64,000 nucleotides of DNA from CAWDXG01 sp963822115 (GTDB lineage Bacteria; Myxococcota_A; Polyangia; Polyangiales; Polyangiaceae): the NCBI GenBank assembly GCA_963822115.1, contig CAWGGM010000008.1, positions 682,001 to 746,000 of the forward strand, given 5' to 3'. Below, one piece after another: positions 47,445-55,363 of this stretch. Numbering within the stretch: position 1 is the stretch's first letter; every line of letters starts with the position of its first letter. A program made the position numbers and the translations under genes. A model generated the notes under the pieces. It saw only the letters and a list, made by a program, of their open reading frames with translations, was not told where the DNA came from and ran no database searches.

Positions 47445-48656
47445 TCAGCTGGCCAGGCGCGACGAAGCCTGCTGGATCTTGTCCAGCTGCTGGTCGAGCG
47501 CGGAAAGCCGATGCTCGACGGCCGGCGCCTGGACCGCGGCGTGGTCGAGCAGCTGTGCCGACAGCCGCCGCGTCTGCTGGATCACTTCCGGGTCGATGTT
47601 GCGCGCAGCGTAGTGCGCGCTCTCGTGCAGAGAGAGCGTTGCGGCCTGCAGCTCGCGGCCCGTCGCTGCTTCCGCGTGGTCATGCCACAACGCACGGGCT
47701 CGCGTGACGTGCTCCTGGGCGAGCGCTGCTGCGGCACGCGCAAGCGCATGCTGCAACTGGGACGGAACGTGGGCCGCGCCCGTCTCGATCTCGGCAGCCA
47801 GGCTCCTGAGCCCGACGCTCGAGGCGAGCAGCTTCGTGCGCGTCTGTCCTGTCGCATCGCGCGCGGCGCGGTCGATGTCGCTCGCCGCGTCGCGCAGCGC
47901 CCCCGCAGTCTCGAAGCGGCGCCCCGTAGCGTAGCTCGCGTCAGCGCGCCGCAATTGCCGGAGCGGCGTCTCGACGTAGTCGGCGTATGGGATGTCGGTG
48001 CCCCAGCCATGGTGCGGATCGGCGCTGTTCGCCTGCATCAGCAACCGGTCGTAGGCGTGCGCGGTGGGCCAGTGGTCTTGTGCGACGTCGCGGGCCATGG
48101 AGTGGAGGGCATTCACCGCGCTGCTCTCGCCGGCGTCCCGCGCGAGCACGCCGGCTGCTTCGTCGAGCTGACGTTCGGCGCGCGCCGCGTCCTTCTTCGC
48201 GAGAGCGTCGTCGGCCAACGCCAGGTGCTGCCCCATCGCGTCCACCTGCGGCACCCACACCAGATTGTGCGCCGTGATCCAACCGCGCGTGGAGGCCAGC
48301 TCCGCGGTGGCGTTCGCTCCAGCGCGCGCGGTGGAGACCAGCTCGCGGGCAGCGTGCGCGGGATGAGCGGCGGCGGTCGCGAGCGCGAGCGCATCGGCGT
48401 TGGCCTGGTGGATCGCCGCGGAGTCGGAAGCTGCGTGAACCGGCTCGGCGCGAGTGGCGTGCGCGATGTGCGCGCAGCCGACCATCCCGAACGCCGCGAG
48501 CACCGCGACAGCGGAGATCGCGAATCGTCTGGGGCGTGACGATTGTGCACGCGTGATGCGTTTCGCCGCGGATCGCGACGTGCCCCGGCCCGCCGCTGTT
48601 CCGTGGCAGCTGGACAGACGCGGAGCGTGCAATGTGGATCGATACTGGATCGACAT
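47445..48656 (-). CDS. Helical lipoprotein, possibly YfdX-like
   Basis: A 403-residue protein. The ATG at 48656 is chosen for its excellent ribosome-binding site (ggaggtga). The first 40 residues are Arg/Ser-rich, then a hydrophobic segment ends in a lipobox (VAVLAAFGMVGCAH, Cys near 58), an unusually long n-region for a lipoprotein, so an internal start may be used. The mature part is nearly all helical and Ala-rich: VDAMGQHLALADDALAKKDA, RAERQLDEAAGVLARD, TPLRQLRRADASYATGRR. The pattern of paired helices recalls YfdX-family stress proteins, but the match is not strong enough to assign. Function unknown. Confidence 0.68.
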   Translation of the reverse strand: MSIQYRSTLHAPRLSSCHGTAAGRGTSRSAAKRITRAQSSRPRRFAISAVAVLAAFGMVGCAHIAHATRAEPVHAASDSAAIHQANADALALATAAAHPAHAARELVSTARAGANATAELASTRGWITAHNLVWVPQVDAMGQHLALADDALAKKDAARAERQLDEAAGVLARDAGESSAVNALHSMARDVAQDHWPTAHAYDRLLMQANSADPHHGWGTDIPYADYVETPLRQLRRADASYATGRRFETAGALRDAASDIDRAARDATGQTRTKLLASSVGLRSLAAEIETGAAHVPSQLQHALARAAAALAQEHVTRARALWHDHAEAATGRELQAATLSLHESAHYAARNIDPEVIQQTRRLSAQLLDHAAVQAPAVEHRLSALDQQLDKIQQASSRLAS

Positions 48657-48660
48657 GGCT

Positions 48661-48668
48661 TCACCTCC
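48661..48668 (-). promoter_or_regulatory. Ribosome-binding site fixing the start of the 47445-48656 gene
   Basis: On the minus strand ggaggtga lies four bases before the ATG at 48656. This near-perfect Shine-Dalgarno decides between several in-frame starts, the frame itself being open far upstream to 49016. Confidence 0.7.
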
Positions 48669-48866
48669 GGATCGAAGAGGCACCGGCACGCGCTGGGCCG
48701 CTCCCGCAGCGGCGGTGCCAGTGTCGACATGAAGACGAAGCAAACGGCATGCCCAGGTCACGCAGCCGGCAAGCCGGCAAGCCGGCAAGCGCAGGAAACC
48801 GCGCGCGTTGGGCCGACGACGGCAGGCTCCTCGCGCTTCCGCGCCAGAAATTGTAGATGGGGCGGC

Positions 48867-49304
48867 GTGCCTCGTTGCTACCTGCTGACGCTGTGCAGCG
48901 GCTCGTCCGTCGACCAGCACTCGAACAACGTGACGCTGTTCAACCTCGTCGAGCAGCTCAACGTGCCACCGAACGCGCCACCTCCGCCCGGCGGCGTGAT
49001 TCCGCTGGAGATCCACGCCTACTGGGAGCTTTCGCCAGGCGAGCTCAGCGCTGACTTCGAGATGCGCTTCTCGCTGGTCGCTGCGAGCAGCGGGCTCGAG
49101 ACCGTGAGCGATGTGCTCGCCCAGCGCTCCGTCACGCCCCGCTACCGGACGCGTACGATGGGTCTACCGGTGCCGCCGGTCCTCGGGCAGTACGATCTGA
49201 GGGTCGACTGGCGCATGACGGGCAGCGAGGGCTGGACCCGCGAGGAAGCGACCTGGCCGCTCGCGTTCGTCGAGCAGTCGCGAGAGCCCGTCGTGACCCA
49301 CTAG
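48867..49304 (+). CDS. DUF6941-like hypothetical protein
   Basis: A 145-residue soluble protein with no signal peptide. The start is set at the GTG at 48867, immediately before VPRCYLLTLCSGSSVDQHSN, because the upstream open part is low-complexity and contains a CCGGCAAG triplicate repeat. The order of strands (NNVTLFNLVEQLNVPPN, IPLEIHAYWELSPGEL, FEMRFSLVAASSGLE, LPVPPVLGQYDLRVDWRM) is that of small beta-sandwich proteins of the DUF6941 kind, which commonly begin with a short description-like strand on gene function in operons. The family link is tentative. It is divergent from the helical lipoprotein gene and upstream of tatA. Confidence 0.6.
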   Translation: MPRCYLLTLCSGSSVDQHSNNVTLFNLVEQLNVPPNAPPPPGGVIPLEIHAYWELSPGELSADFEMRFSLVAASSGLETVSDVLAQRSVTPRYRTRTMGLPVPPVLGQYDLRVDWRMTGSEGWTREEATWPLAFVEQSREPVVTH

Positions 49305-49425
49305 GGCAGGTGACCTGGGTCATCCCAGGAATAGGGCACCCCCCCCGCGAGTTGCCTCCACGCGGACGTGTGGAATGCTGCGCCGCCGTTGGACATGAAC
49401 GAGACAGTTCTAGTGGAGCGTTGCA

Positions 49426-49683
49426 GTGGGTGATTTCGGCCCCGGAGAAATCCTCATCGTGCTGCTGTTCGTGCTGCTGCTGTTCGGACCGCAGAAGCTA
49501 GGGGACATCGGCGGCGGCCTGGGCAAAGGCATCCGCAACTTCAAGAAGGCCATCTCCGGCGAACCGGATCCGCCCCGCCGCAAGAAGAAGAAGAAGAAGC
49601 GGCGTCCGGCGCCGGAGCTCGAACCCGAGACGGGTCCCGTAGCCGAGCTCGAGGAGCCCGCTCCGACACACCAGGACGCCTGA
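49426..49683 (+). CDS. tatA: Twin-arginine translocase TatA/TatE subunit
   Basis: An 85-residue pore-forming subunit of the Tat export pathway. It starts at GTG 49426 (upstream tggagcg), with MGDFGPGEILIVLLFVLLLF as the membrane helix, the conserved FGPQKL hinge, and the amphipathic helix DIGGGLGKGIRNFKKAISGE. The C-terminal tail has a Lys/Arg-rich run then an acidic stretch. tatB and tatC are not adjacent, so this is a stand-alone copy. Next gene on the opposite strand, 46 bases away. Confidence 0.93.
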   Translation: MGDFGPGEILIVLLFVLLLFGPQKLGDIGGGLGKGIRNFKKAISGEPDPPRRKKKKKKRRPAPELEPETGPVAELEEPAPTHQDA

Positions 49684-49729
49684 CGCCTCGCCGACTACGG
49701 ACAGGGGCAGGACGCCGGACGGCCCGCGA

Positions 49730-51290
49730 CTACGGACAGGGGCAGGTGCCCTGCGTCGTGCAGTAGTACAGCTGGAGCGCCGTCTGGGCAGACGCACCAT
49801 TCGGCCCGCCGAACTGGTTGATGACGCTCGTGCACGCACCACCGGTGTAGCAATTCGGGCCCCAGCAGCCGGTCTTGCGCGCGCAGCTCAGGATCTGCTG
49901 GCAGCCGAAGTCCGAGTTGCACGCCGACAGCTGCGAATAGCACGAGCTGCACATGCACGCGTCGCATGCGGTCTGCGATTGCGACAGGCACTGCTGGACA
50001 CCACCGGTACCGCCTCCGCCCGCTACGCCGCCGGATCCGCCCGTGCCACCGCTGGCGCAGCCGCCGCAATTGAACGAGGTCACCTCGTTGACGCAGATCT
50101 GATCCCAACGCTGGCTACAGCAATACGCGTCCTGCGAGCACACGCACTTCTGGACATACGGATCGGAACAGCTCGGAACCGGCTGCGGCGAGCAACAGTC
50201 CCCGCCAGTCGCTCCGGCGCTGCCGCCGAAACCGCCAGTACCACCGAAACCGCCTGTGCCACCGGTACCACCGTTACCGCCGCACTTCAGCTCGGGCGGT
50301 CCGCCATAGAGCGAGGTGTCGACGCAGCCGAGGCCGATGGGCGTGAGGAAGTTGCCACACACACCGCTGGGCTTGCAGCAGCCGGGGAGCGACAGACCGA
50401 GCCCGAACCCAGGCAGCGGCGGACAACTCGGGTCGGGCACGCCCGGCTGGTTCCTCTGGACGCAGCCCTTCGGCATGCCAGGACCGTTACCCGTGATCGG
50501 CGACGTATCGAGCCCGCAGGCGTTGGGGTTCGTCGGCGGGCAACAGGCCTCGAGCGGTTGACCATTCGGGGCGGTGGTCGAGGTGCAGACCTGCCCGCCG
50601 CAGACCACGCCCGGCGCACCGCCACCACCACCGAATATCGCCTCCGATGCCGCCCGTGCCTCCGATGCCGCCCGTACCTCCGATGCCGCCCGTGCCTCCG
50701 ACATTGCACGAGCCGCAGCCGAGCGTGTTGACCTCGTTGACGCACGTCGGATCCCAGGAAACGGTGCAGCAGTACTTGTCGGACTTGCACACACACTGTT
50801 CGACGTTCGGCTGGCTGCAGCCCGCGGAAGTGCTCGGCGTGCAACAGCCGGAGCCACCGCCGCACAGCTTCTGGCACGTCGCCGGCGAATTGCCCTTGCA
50901 GGCACACGCCGAGAAACAGTCAGGGCAACCGTTGCACACGGGCGGCGCGCAGACCGGCGCACCGCCGCTTCCGCCTGAACCCCCGGTTCCGCAGATGTTC
51001 GCGCACACCGACGGCGAAGCGCCTTCGCACTTGCACAGCGCGCAACCGTCGACACAGCCGCCGCAGTGGGGAGGCGAGCACTGCCCGAAGCCGCCCGTGC
51101 CGCCGGTGCCACTGATGCCGCCGGTGCCGCTGATGCCGCCGGTGCCGCCGGTACCGCCGCCTCCAAGGCCTGCCGTCGCACCGGAGCCGCTTGCCGCATA
51201 CGGGTCGAGCATGCCGGTGCGCGAGCCACAACCGCCGCCGGCCAGCCCGACTGCGGCAAGAATGAAGAAAAGCTTGCCCCGCCTGATCAT
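49730..51290 (-). CDS. Large Cys-rich lipoprotein with Gly linkers, frameshifted
   Basis: From the ATG at 51290 a lipoprotein signal (MIRRGKLFFILAAVGLAGGGCG) opens a protein with GTGGIS-type linkers and Cys-rich segments. The first Cys module, CCTPSTSAGCSQPNVEQCVC, YCCTVSWDPTCVNEVNTLGC, recurs in the second half as CCSPQPVPSCSDPYVQKCVC and YCCSQRWDQICVNEVTSFNC, a Cys domain that is common in Myxococcota surface proteins. Near 50634 the frame changes: removing one A of a doublet (plus strand 50634-50635) restores a 519-residue reading through to the stop at 49730. The break falls next to a GGIGGT repeat. Either a sequencing error or a true inactivating mutation. Function unknown; probably cell-surface. 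Confidence 0.8.
50641..50700 (-). repeat. 18-bp tandem repeat encoding a GGIGGT linker
   Basis: About three copies of an 18-base unit (ccgatgccgcccgtgcct on the plus strand) encode GGIGGT repeats in the Cys-rich lipoprotein. The apparent frameshift at 50634 is immediately beside it. Similar shorter runs occur at about 51100-51160. Confidence 0.8.
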
Positions 51291-51464
51291 GTCCACAGTG
51301 TAGATGACTGGGGATGATTCGGCGAAACGGACGGCGCGCGCGACAAGCGCAGCATGTCGTTTCCCTGGGAAAACGCTGAGCACCCGAGCAGTGTTCGGCG
51401 ATCGACAGGGTGGTGGCATCGGTCCCCGTCGCGTGGGATGGTCGCGCCGCAGCAGCGGACAGCT

Positions 51465-52157
51465 ATGGATCTCATCCAGATCGTCGGCCTCGAGCTCGAG
51501 TGCATCGTTGGGTTGCGACCGCGCGAGCGTCGACGCAAGCAGCCCATCCGGCTGGACATCGACCTCGGACTGGACCTGTCGGTAGCAGGGCGCAGTGGCC
51601 GCATCACGCAGACCTGCGACTACGACCGCATTGCGGAGGAAGTCACGACGCTGCTGCGCTTCCGCGAGTACCGGCTGATTGAAGTAGCGATCGAGGAGCT
51701 GGCGGCGGCGCTGTTCGGGCTGAACAGCGTCGCGCAGGAAGTGGGCATCCGGCTCGAGAAACCCGCCGCTTTGCACGGGCGTGCGCGCTCGGTTGCTGTG
51801 GAGATCAAGCGCCGACGCGCGCAGTACCCGCCCGAGCGACGGCCCACTAGCTGGGGCGTGGTCGAAGTGCTGCTCGAGACGCACGAAGCCGGGCTCTACC
51901 TCCTGCACATCGAACCCGGACAGGAGCTGCCGCCCGATCACGACCCACCGCGCCGTCAGATCGAGTGGCGGGTCGCCGGCGAGCTACTCCATGAGGAAAA
52001 GCCCATCCGCGACTGCAAAGTGTGGCCGGAGGGGCGCCCCGAGCCGTACCAGAACCAGAGCGCGCACCGCGCAACGCTGTTCGCCTGTGCGTGCCCGCCT
52101 CTGCCGTACGGGCGCGACACATCCCGCTCGGCGCCAGCTGGCGCGGGCGTCAAGTGA
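51465..52157 (+). CDS. folB: Dihydroneopterin aldolase fused to a cupin-like domain
   Basis: A 230-residue protein. Residues 1-120 match FolB: IVGLELECIVGLRPRERRRK, RLDIDLGLDL, TCDYDRIAEEV and LIEVAIEELAAALF, with SVAVEIKRR at the end of the domain. FolB turns dihydroneopterin into 6-hydroxymethyl-dihydropterin and glycolaldehyde in folate synthesis. From about 130 an extra domain follows: GLYLLHIEPGQELPPDHDPP, RQIEWRVAGELLHEE and QSAHRATLFACACPPL, the pattern of a small cupin. Standard FolB is about 120 residues, so this is a genuine fusion. The metal-binding His set of the cupin looks incomplete. Divergent from the Cys-rich lipoprotein gene. Confidence 0.83.
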   Translation: MDLIQIVGLELECIVGLRPRERRRKQPIRLDIDLGLDLSVAGRSGRITQTCDYDRIAEEVTTLLRFREYRLIEVAIEELAAALFGLNSVAQEVGIRLEKPAALHGRARSVAVEIKRRRAQYPPERRPTSWGVVEVLLETHEAGLYLLHIEPGQELPPDHDPPRRQIEWRVAGELLHEEKPIRDCKVWPEGRPEPYQNQSAHRATLFACACPPLPYGRDTSRSAPAGAGVK

Positions 52158-52257
52158 CTGGACTCATGGCGCAATTTCCCAGCCGCCCGGCTCGGCGTTG
52201 GTTCGTGCCGGCTTTCGTGTACCATGAACCGCACATCGACCCGGGGCGCGCGAAGCC

Positions 52258-52506
52258 ATGACCACCGAGAACGAGCAGACCGAGAAGAAGAGCCCCGCCG
52301 AGAGCGCCGCTACGGCCAGCGAGCCGCGCATCGCGGTCGCGCCGGACTCGGGGGAAGACCCGGACAAAGAGCCGCGCCCCACGCTGCCCGACCTCGATCC
52401 GCACACTGCGAAATTCGAAGCGGACGGCTACGCGCACGACACGATCCCCGCGCCGCCGCTCGAGCTCGAAGAAGACGAGGACGAGCCGGACACGCAGCAG
52501 AGCTAG
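52258..52506 (+). CDS. Small acidic disordered protein
   Basis: An 82-residue protein rich in Glu, Asp, Pro and Ser with no hydrophobic core, expected to be disordered. Composition is MTTENEQTEKKSPAESAATA at the start and acidic Glu/Asp runs at the end. Codon use fits the genome, and a spaced upstream region supports a real start. Its stop (TAG) and the stop of the convergent glycosidase gene share the palindrome CTAG, overlapping by four bases. Function unknown. Confidence 0.6.
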   Translation: MTTENEQTEKKSPAESAATASEPRIAVAPDSGEDPDKEPRPTLPDLDPHTAKFEADGYAHDTIPAPPLELEEDEDEPDTQQS

Positions 52507-53777
52507 TTGCAGTTCTGGGCGCCGGTCTGCGAGCAGCGGTAGGCGCGGACCTTGGTGTAGACGGGATAGGGCGAGCCGTCCGCCTTCACCCAGGCGAAGT
52601 CCTCCCACTGCGACCCGCCTCGCAGGATGAAGGGCGTAACAGCCAGGATGCCCGGCTCGGTGAGCCACACATTCTGGTAGGCCGAGACGGTGAAATCGGC
52701 GACCTGATCGCGCGTCCACGTGGGAGCGTTGGGCCACTGGATGGGCCAGCCGGTCTCCGTCATGATCACCTTCATGTTCGGCTTGCCGATGGCGGCCAGC
52801 TCCTTCTTGTAGAAGGTCAGCCCTGTCATCGCCTGGCTGTAGTCACAGAAGAAGCCATATCCTTCGCCGCTGGCCGGATACGAGTGCGAGGCGAAGTCGT
52901 CGATCTTGTCGAACACGCCGGGTACCGCGCTCTTCATGTAGCCGAGAAAGGCCGTCGATAGGGTCCCGGGCGGACCGTTCTGAGTGGAGCAGTCGCAGGA
53001 GTTCACTCCGCCGGGGGCGAGCGCGCCGTTCAACACCTTGATGCGCGAGTCGCCGATGGCGTGCAGCGCGTCGGCCACGTCGGACAGGAGGTGCGCGTAC
53101 TCGGTCGCCATCTCCTGCGCGCTGAGCGAGCCGCTGTCGCAGGCCCACTCGTAACAGAGGTTCGGCTCGTTATCGACCTCGACGTATAGCGGCCAGCCCG
53201 CGCGCTTGGGCAGGTCCTTGATCACGGCGGCGTAGGCCTGCGCCAGCGCTTTGTAGGAGGTCGGGCTCTCGCCCATGTTGCGCACGTTGCGGTTGCCCCA
53301 CGGCGGCGCCATCCGGACCACCGGGATCAGATCACGGGAGTACAGATCGGAAATCGAGTCCTTCCAGGACTGATCCGCACTGGTGCGGCTCGGCGTGATG
53401 TCGGCAAAGATGACCGTGACGTAGCCGCCCGGTCCGATCAGCTTGGCGCTTAGCGCATTGGCGGTCGCATCGCCCTGGTCGACGTAGCCGATGCCGTAGC
53501 GGTTGACGGGCGGCGCGCCGCCGGTTCCGCTGCCGCCCGTGCCACTGCCACCGGTGCCGCTTCCGCCGCTTCCGCCGCTCCCGCCCGTCGCCGCACCGCC
53601 CGAGCCGCCACCATCGGGCCACGGCACCGCACCGCCGCTGCCGCCCGAAGCTGCCACGCCGCCGCCACCGCCCGAAGCCGTACCGCTCGAGCCAGAACCG
53701 GAACACCCAGCCCATGAAAGCGCCAGCAGAGCGGCGGCTGACAGTATCGCAAAGCGTCGATGTCGAAGCACGAGCAC
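52503..53777 (-). CDS. Clan GH-A-like glycosidase lipoprotein
   Basis: A 424-residue lipoprotein: signal ending in a lipobox (LLALSWAGCSGSG), a Gly/Ser linker of about 65 residues with GTGGS runs, then a TIM-barrel-like domain. Likely catalytic residues are the acid/base Glu in YVEVDNEPNL and the nucleophile Glu in MTETGWPIQW, the arrangement of clan GH-A glycoside hydrolases; MAPPWGNRN and DDFASHSYPASGEGYGF lie on intervening strands. Which family (for example 39 or 53-like) and which sugar cannot be told. Six Cys residues in the domain may form disulfides. Probably outer-membrane anchored. Confidence 0.75.
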   Translation of the reverse strand: MLVLRHRRFAILSAAALLALSWAGCSGSGSSGTASGGGGGVAASGGSGGAVPWPDGGGSGGAATGGSGGSGGSGTGGSGTGGSGTGGAPPVNRYGIGYVDQGDATANALSAKLIGPGGYVTVIFADITPSRTSADQSWKDSISDLYSRDLIPVVRMAPPWGNRNVRNMGESPTSYKALAQAYAAVIKDLPKRAGWPLYVEVDNEPNLCYEWACDSGSLSAQEMATEYAHLLSDVADALHAIGDSRIKVLNGALAPGGVNSCDCSTQNGPPGTLSTAFLGYMKSAVPGVFDKIDDFASHSYPASGEGYGFFCDYSQAMTGLTFYKKELAAIGKPNMKVIMTETGWPIQWPNAPTWTRDQVADFTVSAYQNVWLTEPGILAVTPFILRGGSQWEDFAWVKADGSPYPVYTKVRAYRCSQTGAQNCN

Positions 53778-53830
53778 CAGTGTACACCGGTTGTGCCGCG
53801 CGCGAACGCGCTACGCTGCCGGTCGCCGCC

Positions 53831-54892
53831 ATGCGCCGTTCCGAACCGGGGCTCGATCTCTTCCGGGCCATCGCCGTGCTCCTGATGTTCGAGGCGCACG
53901 TGTACCGACTGGAGACGGACGTCGCACACGGCGGACCCGGGCAGCAGCTGCTCGACCTGATGGTGTACCTCGAGCCCTACACGGCCGGCGCGTTCCTGTT
54001 CATCGTCGGCTTCAGCCTGGTGCTGTCGCAGCGGCGCTTCGACGAAAACCAGCGCGGCGTGTGGCTCGGGCTGCTCCTGCGCCGGGGGGCGCTGCTGTAT
54101 GGGATCTCTGTCGCGTTGTTCATCGCGCACTACGGCTTCGAGCTACCGGACCTGCTCGTCTCGTCGGGCATCCTTTCGGTCATCGCGCTCGGCATCGTGA
54201 CGGTCGGAGCGATGCTGGCTCTACCGCGCCCAATCACGCCGCTCGCCGGCTTCGCCGTTGCCGTGATTGCCGTCACGCGCGTGCTCAACGTCTCCGGCGC
54301 GACGGTGAGCGGACTCAACGCAGGACCAGGCGGCGCGTTCCCGCTGCTCGCCCTGACAGCAGCAGGCGCGATCGCTGGGCACGTGTACTGCCACGGCGGC
54401 GTGCGCGCACTGGGCTGGCTCACGCTGGGGGCCGTGCCCATCTCTGCACTGGCCGCGCCGGCCGGGCCGTGGACCACCCTGCGCGCGTCGCACTACGCGG
54501 TGCACGCCGGAGAGCTCGCGCTCGCCGACTTGTTCTCGCACCCGCCGGGCACCCAGGCCGTGGTGTTCTGGAACCACTCCGCCGTCGGAGCGCTGGCGCT
54601 GCTCGCGCCGCTGCTGGGCAGCGTGCTGCTCCTGCTCGCGACGCAGAAGGTCGTTTGCCGCCCGCGCGCGATGACGCCCATCCTGTGGCTCGGGCAACAC
54701 GCGCTGGCGGCCTACGTCGCGCACCTGGGCGTGCTGGGCGTGCTCGACTTCGCCGGCGTGGTGCCGCACAGCGCCGCGGGCGCGTGGGCGATGACGCTCG
54801 CGCTGTCACTCGGAGCAGTCGCGCTCGCGGCGGGGCTGGAGGCGCGGCGCACGCTGGGCCGCAAGCGCGCGGCAGCCGTGACGGCGGGCTAG
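53831..54892 (+). CDS. Acyltransferase-like multi-span membrane protein (DUF1624-like)
   Basis: A 353-residue protein with about ten membrane spans. It opens GLDLFRAIAVLLMFEAHVYR, the Arg/His-containing first helix shared by heparan-alpha-glucosaminide N-acetyltransferase-like and other acyltransferase families; a conserved His sits near the end of that helix. Later spans include TAGAFLFIVGFSLVLSQRRF and TPILWLGQHALAAYVAHLGV. The ATG at 53831 is chosen over an open upstream part that only overlaps the glycosidase gene. The acetylated substrate, probably a cell-surface glycan, is not known. Confidence 0.75.
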   Translation: MRRSEPGLDLFRAIAVLLMFEAHVYRLETDVAHGGPGQQLLDLMVYLEPYTAGAFLFIVGFSLVLSQRRFDENQRGVWLGLLLRRGALLYGISVALFIAHYGFELPDLLVSSGILSVIALGIVTVGAMLALPRPITPLAGFAVAVIAVTRVLNVSGATVSGLNAGPGGAFPLLALTAAGAIAGHVYCHGGVRALGWLTLGAVPISALAAPAGPWTTLRASHYAVHAGELALADLFSHPPGTQAVVFWNHSAVGALALLAPLLGSVLLLLATQKVVCRPRAMTPILWLGQHALAAYVAHLGVLGVLDFAGVVPHSAAGAWAMTLALSLGAVALAAGLEARRTLGRKRAAAVTAG

Positions 54893-55363
54893 ATCGGATG
54901 CGCGGCGCGATGGCGCAGCGGCGCCGCGCGCAGCGGCGCGGCGTGACGGCGGACCCCCGGCGGGGCGCGGAGCGACCGGCCTTGGTGGGCCCGGCGCCGC
55001 GCGCAGCGACAGCGAGCACGGCGCCACCGCACCGCGCCGCTCGAACGCGAGGGGCAACCCATCACCTGGAACGCCCGTCTTCCGCGTGTGTCGGGCGCTT
55101 CACGCGTGCCGGGCATTTCGGCGCGCTTGCTTCAGCTTGCTCAGCGAAACGCCCGTCTCTTGCGCTTGCCGGGCATTTCGGCGCGCTTGCTTCAGCTTGC
55201 TCAGCGAAATGCCCGTTTTCCGGTCATTTCGCCCCCCAAGCTTCAACTTGGTCACCGAAATGCTTGTTTTCCGGTCATTTCACCCCCTCGTGGTGAGCTT
55301 GCGCCCCGAAATGACCGCGCGCGCCACAGTGCCCGCGGCGTCACAGCACGCGTCAGCGCACCG
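54893..55363. other. Intergenic region holding palindromic repeats
   Basis: About 470 bases between convergent genes. 54893-55085 is very GC-rich with no gene signal; 55106-55320 is the repeat array described separately; 55321-55363 is short spacer. Open frames crossing the array encode repeated peptides, an artefact of the repeat, so no gene is called. Confidence 0.6.
55106..55320. repeat. Array of four imperfect palindromic repeats
   Basis: Four units start at about 55110, 55170, 55221 and 55272 (spacings 60, 51, 51). Each has an outer arm like CGGGCATTTCG and a closing arm like CGAAATGCCCG about 25 bases later: perfect 11 bp in the second unit, perfect 10 bp (CGGTCATTTC/GAAATGACCG) in the fourth, and with mismatches in the first and third. 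The first two units are nearly identical across 40 bases. This is the form of REP/BIME-type elements, which act in transcript stability, DNA topology or as targets of transposase-like RAYT proteins. No RAYT gene is in the window. Confidence 0.78.

Noticed and set aside
48766..48790. CCGGCAAG triplicate as a possible CRISPR or regulatory repeat
   Set aside because: Only about three contiguous 8-base copies with no spacers; a simple short tandem repeat.
53503..55296. 597-residue frame running across the acyltransferase gene and palindromic repeats
   Set aside because: Overlaps the acyltransferase in another frame; the repeated AGHFGALASACSAK peptides come only from the repeat array.
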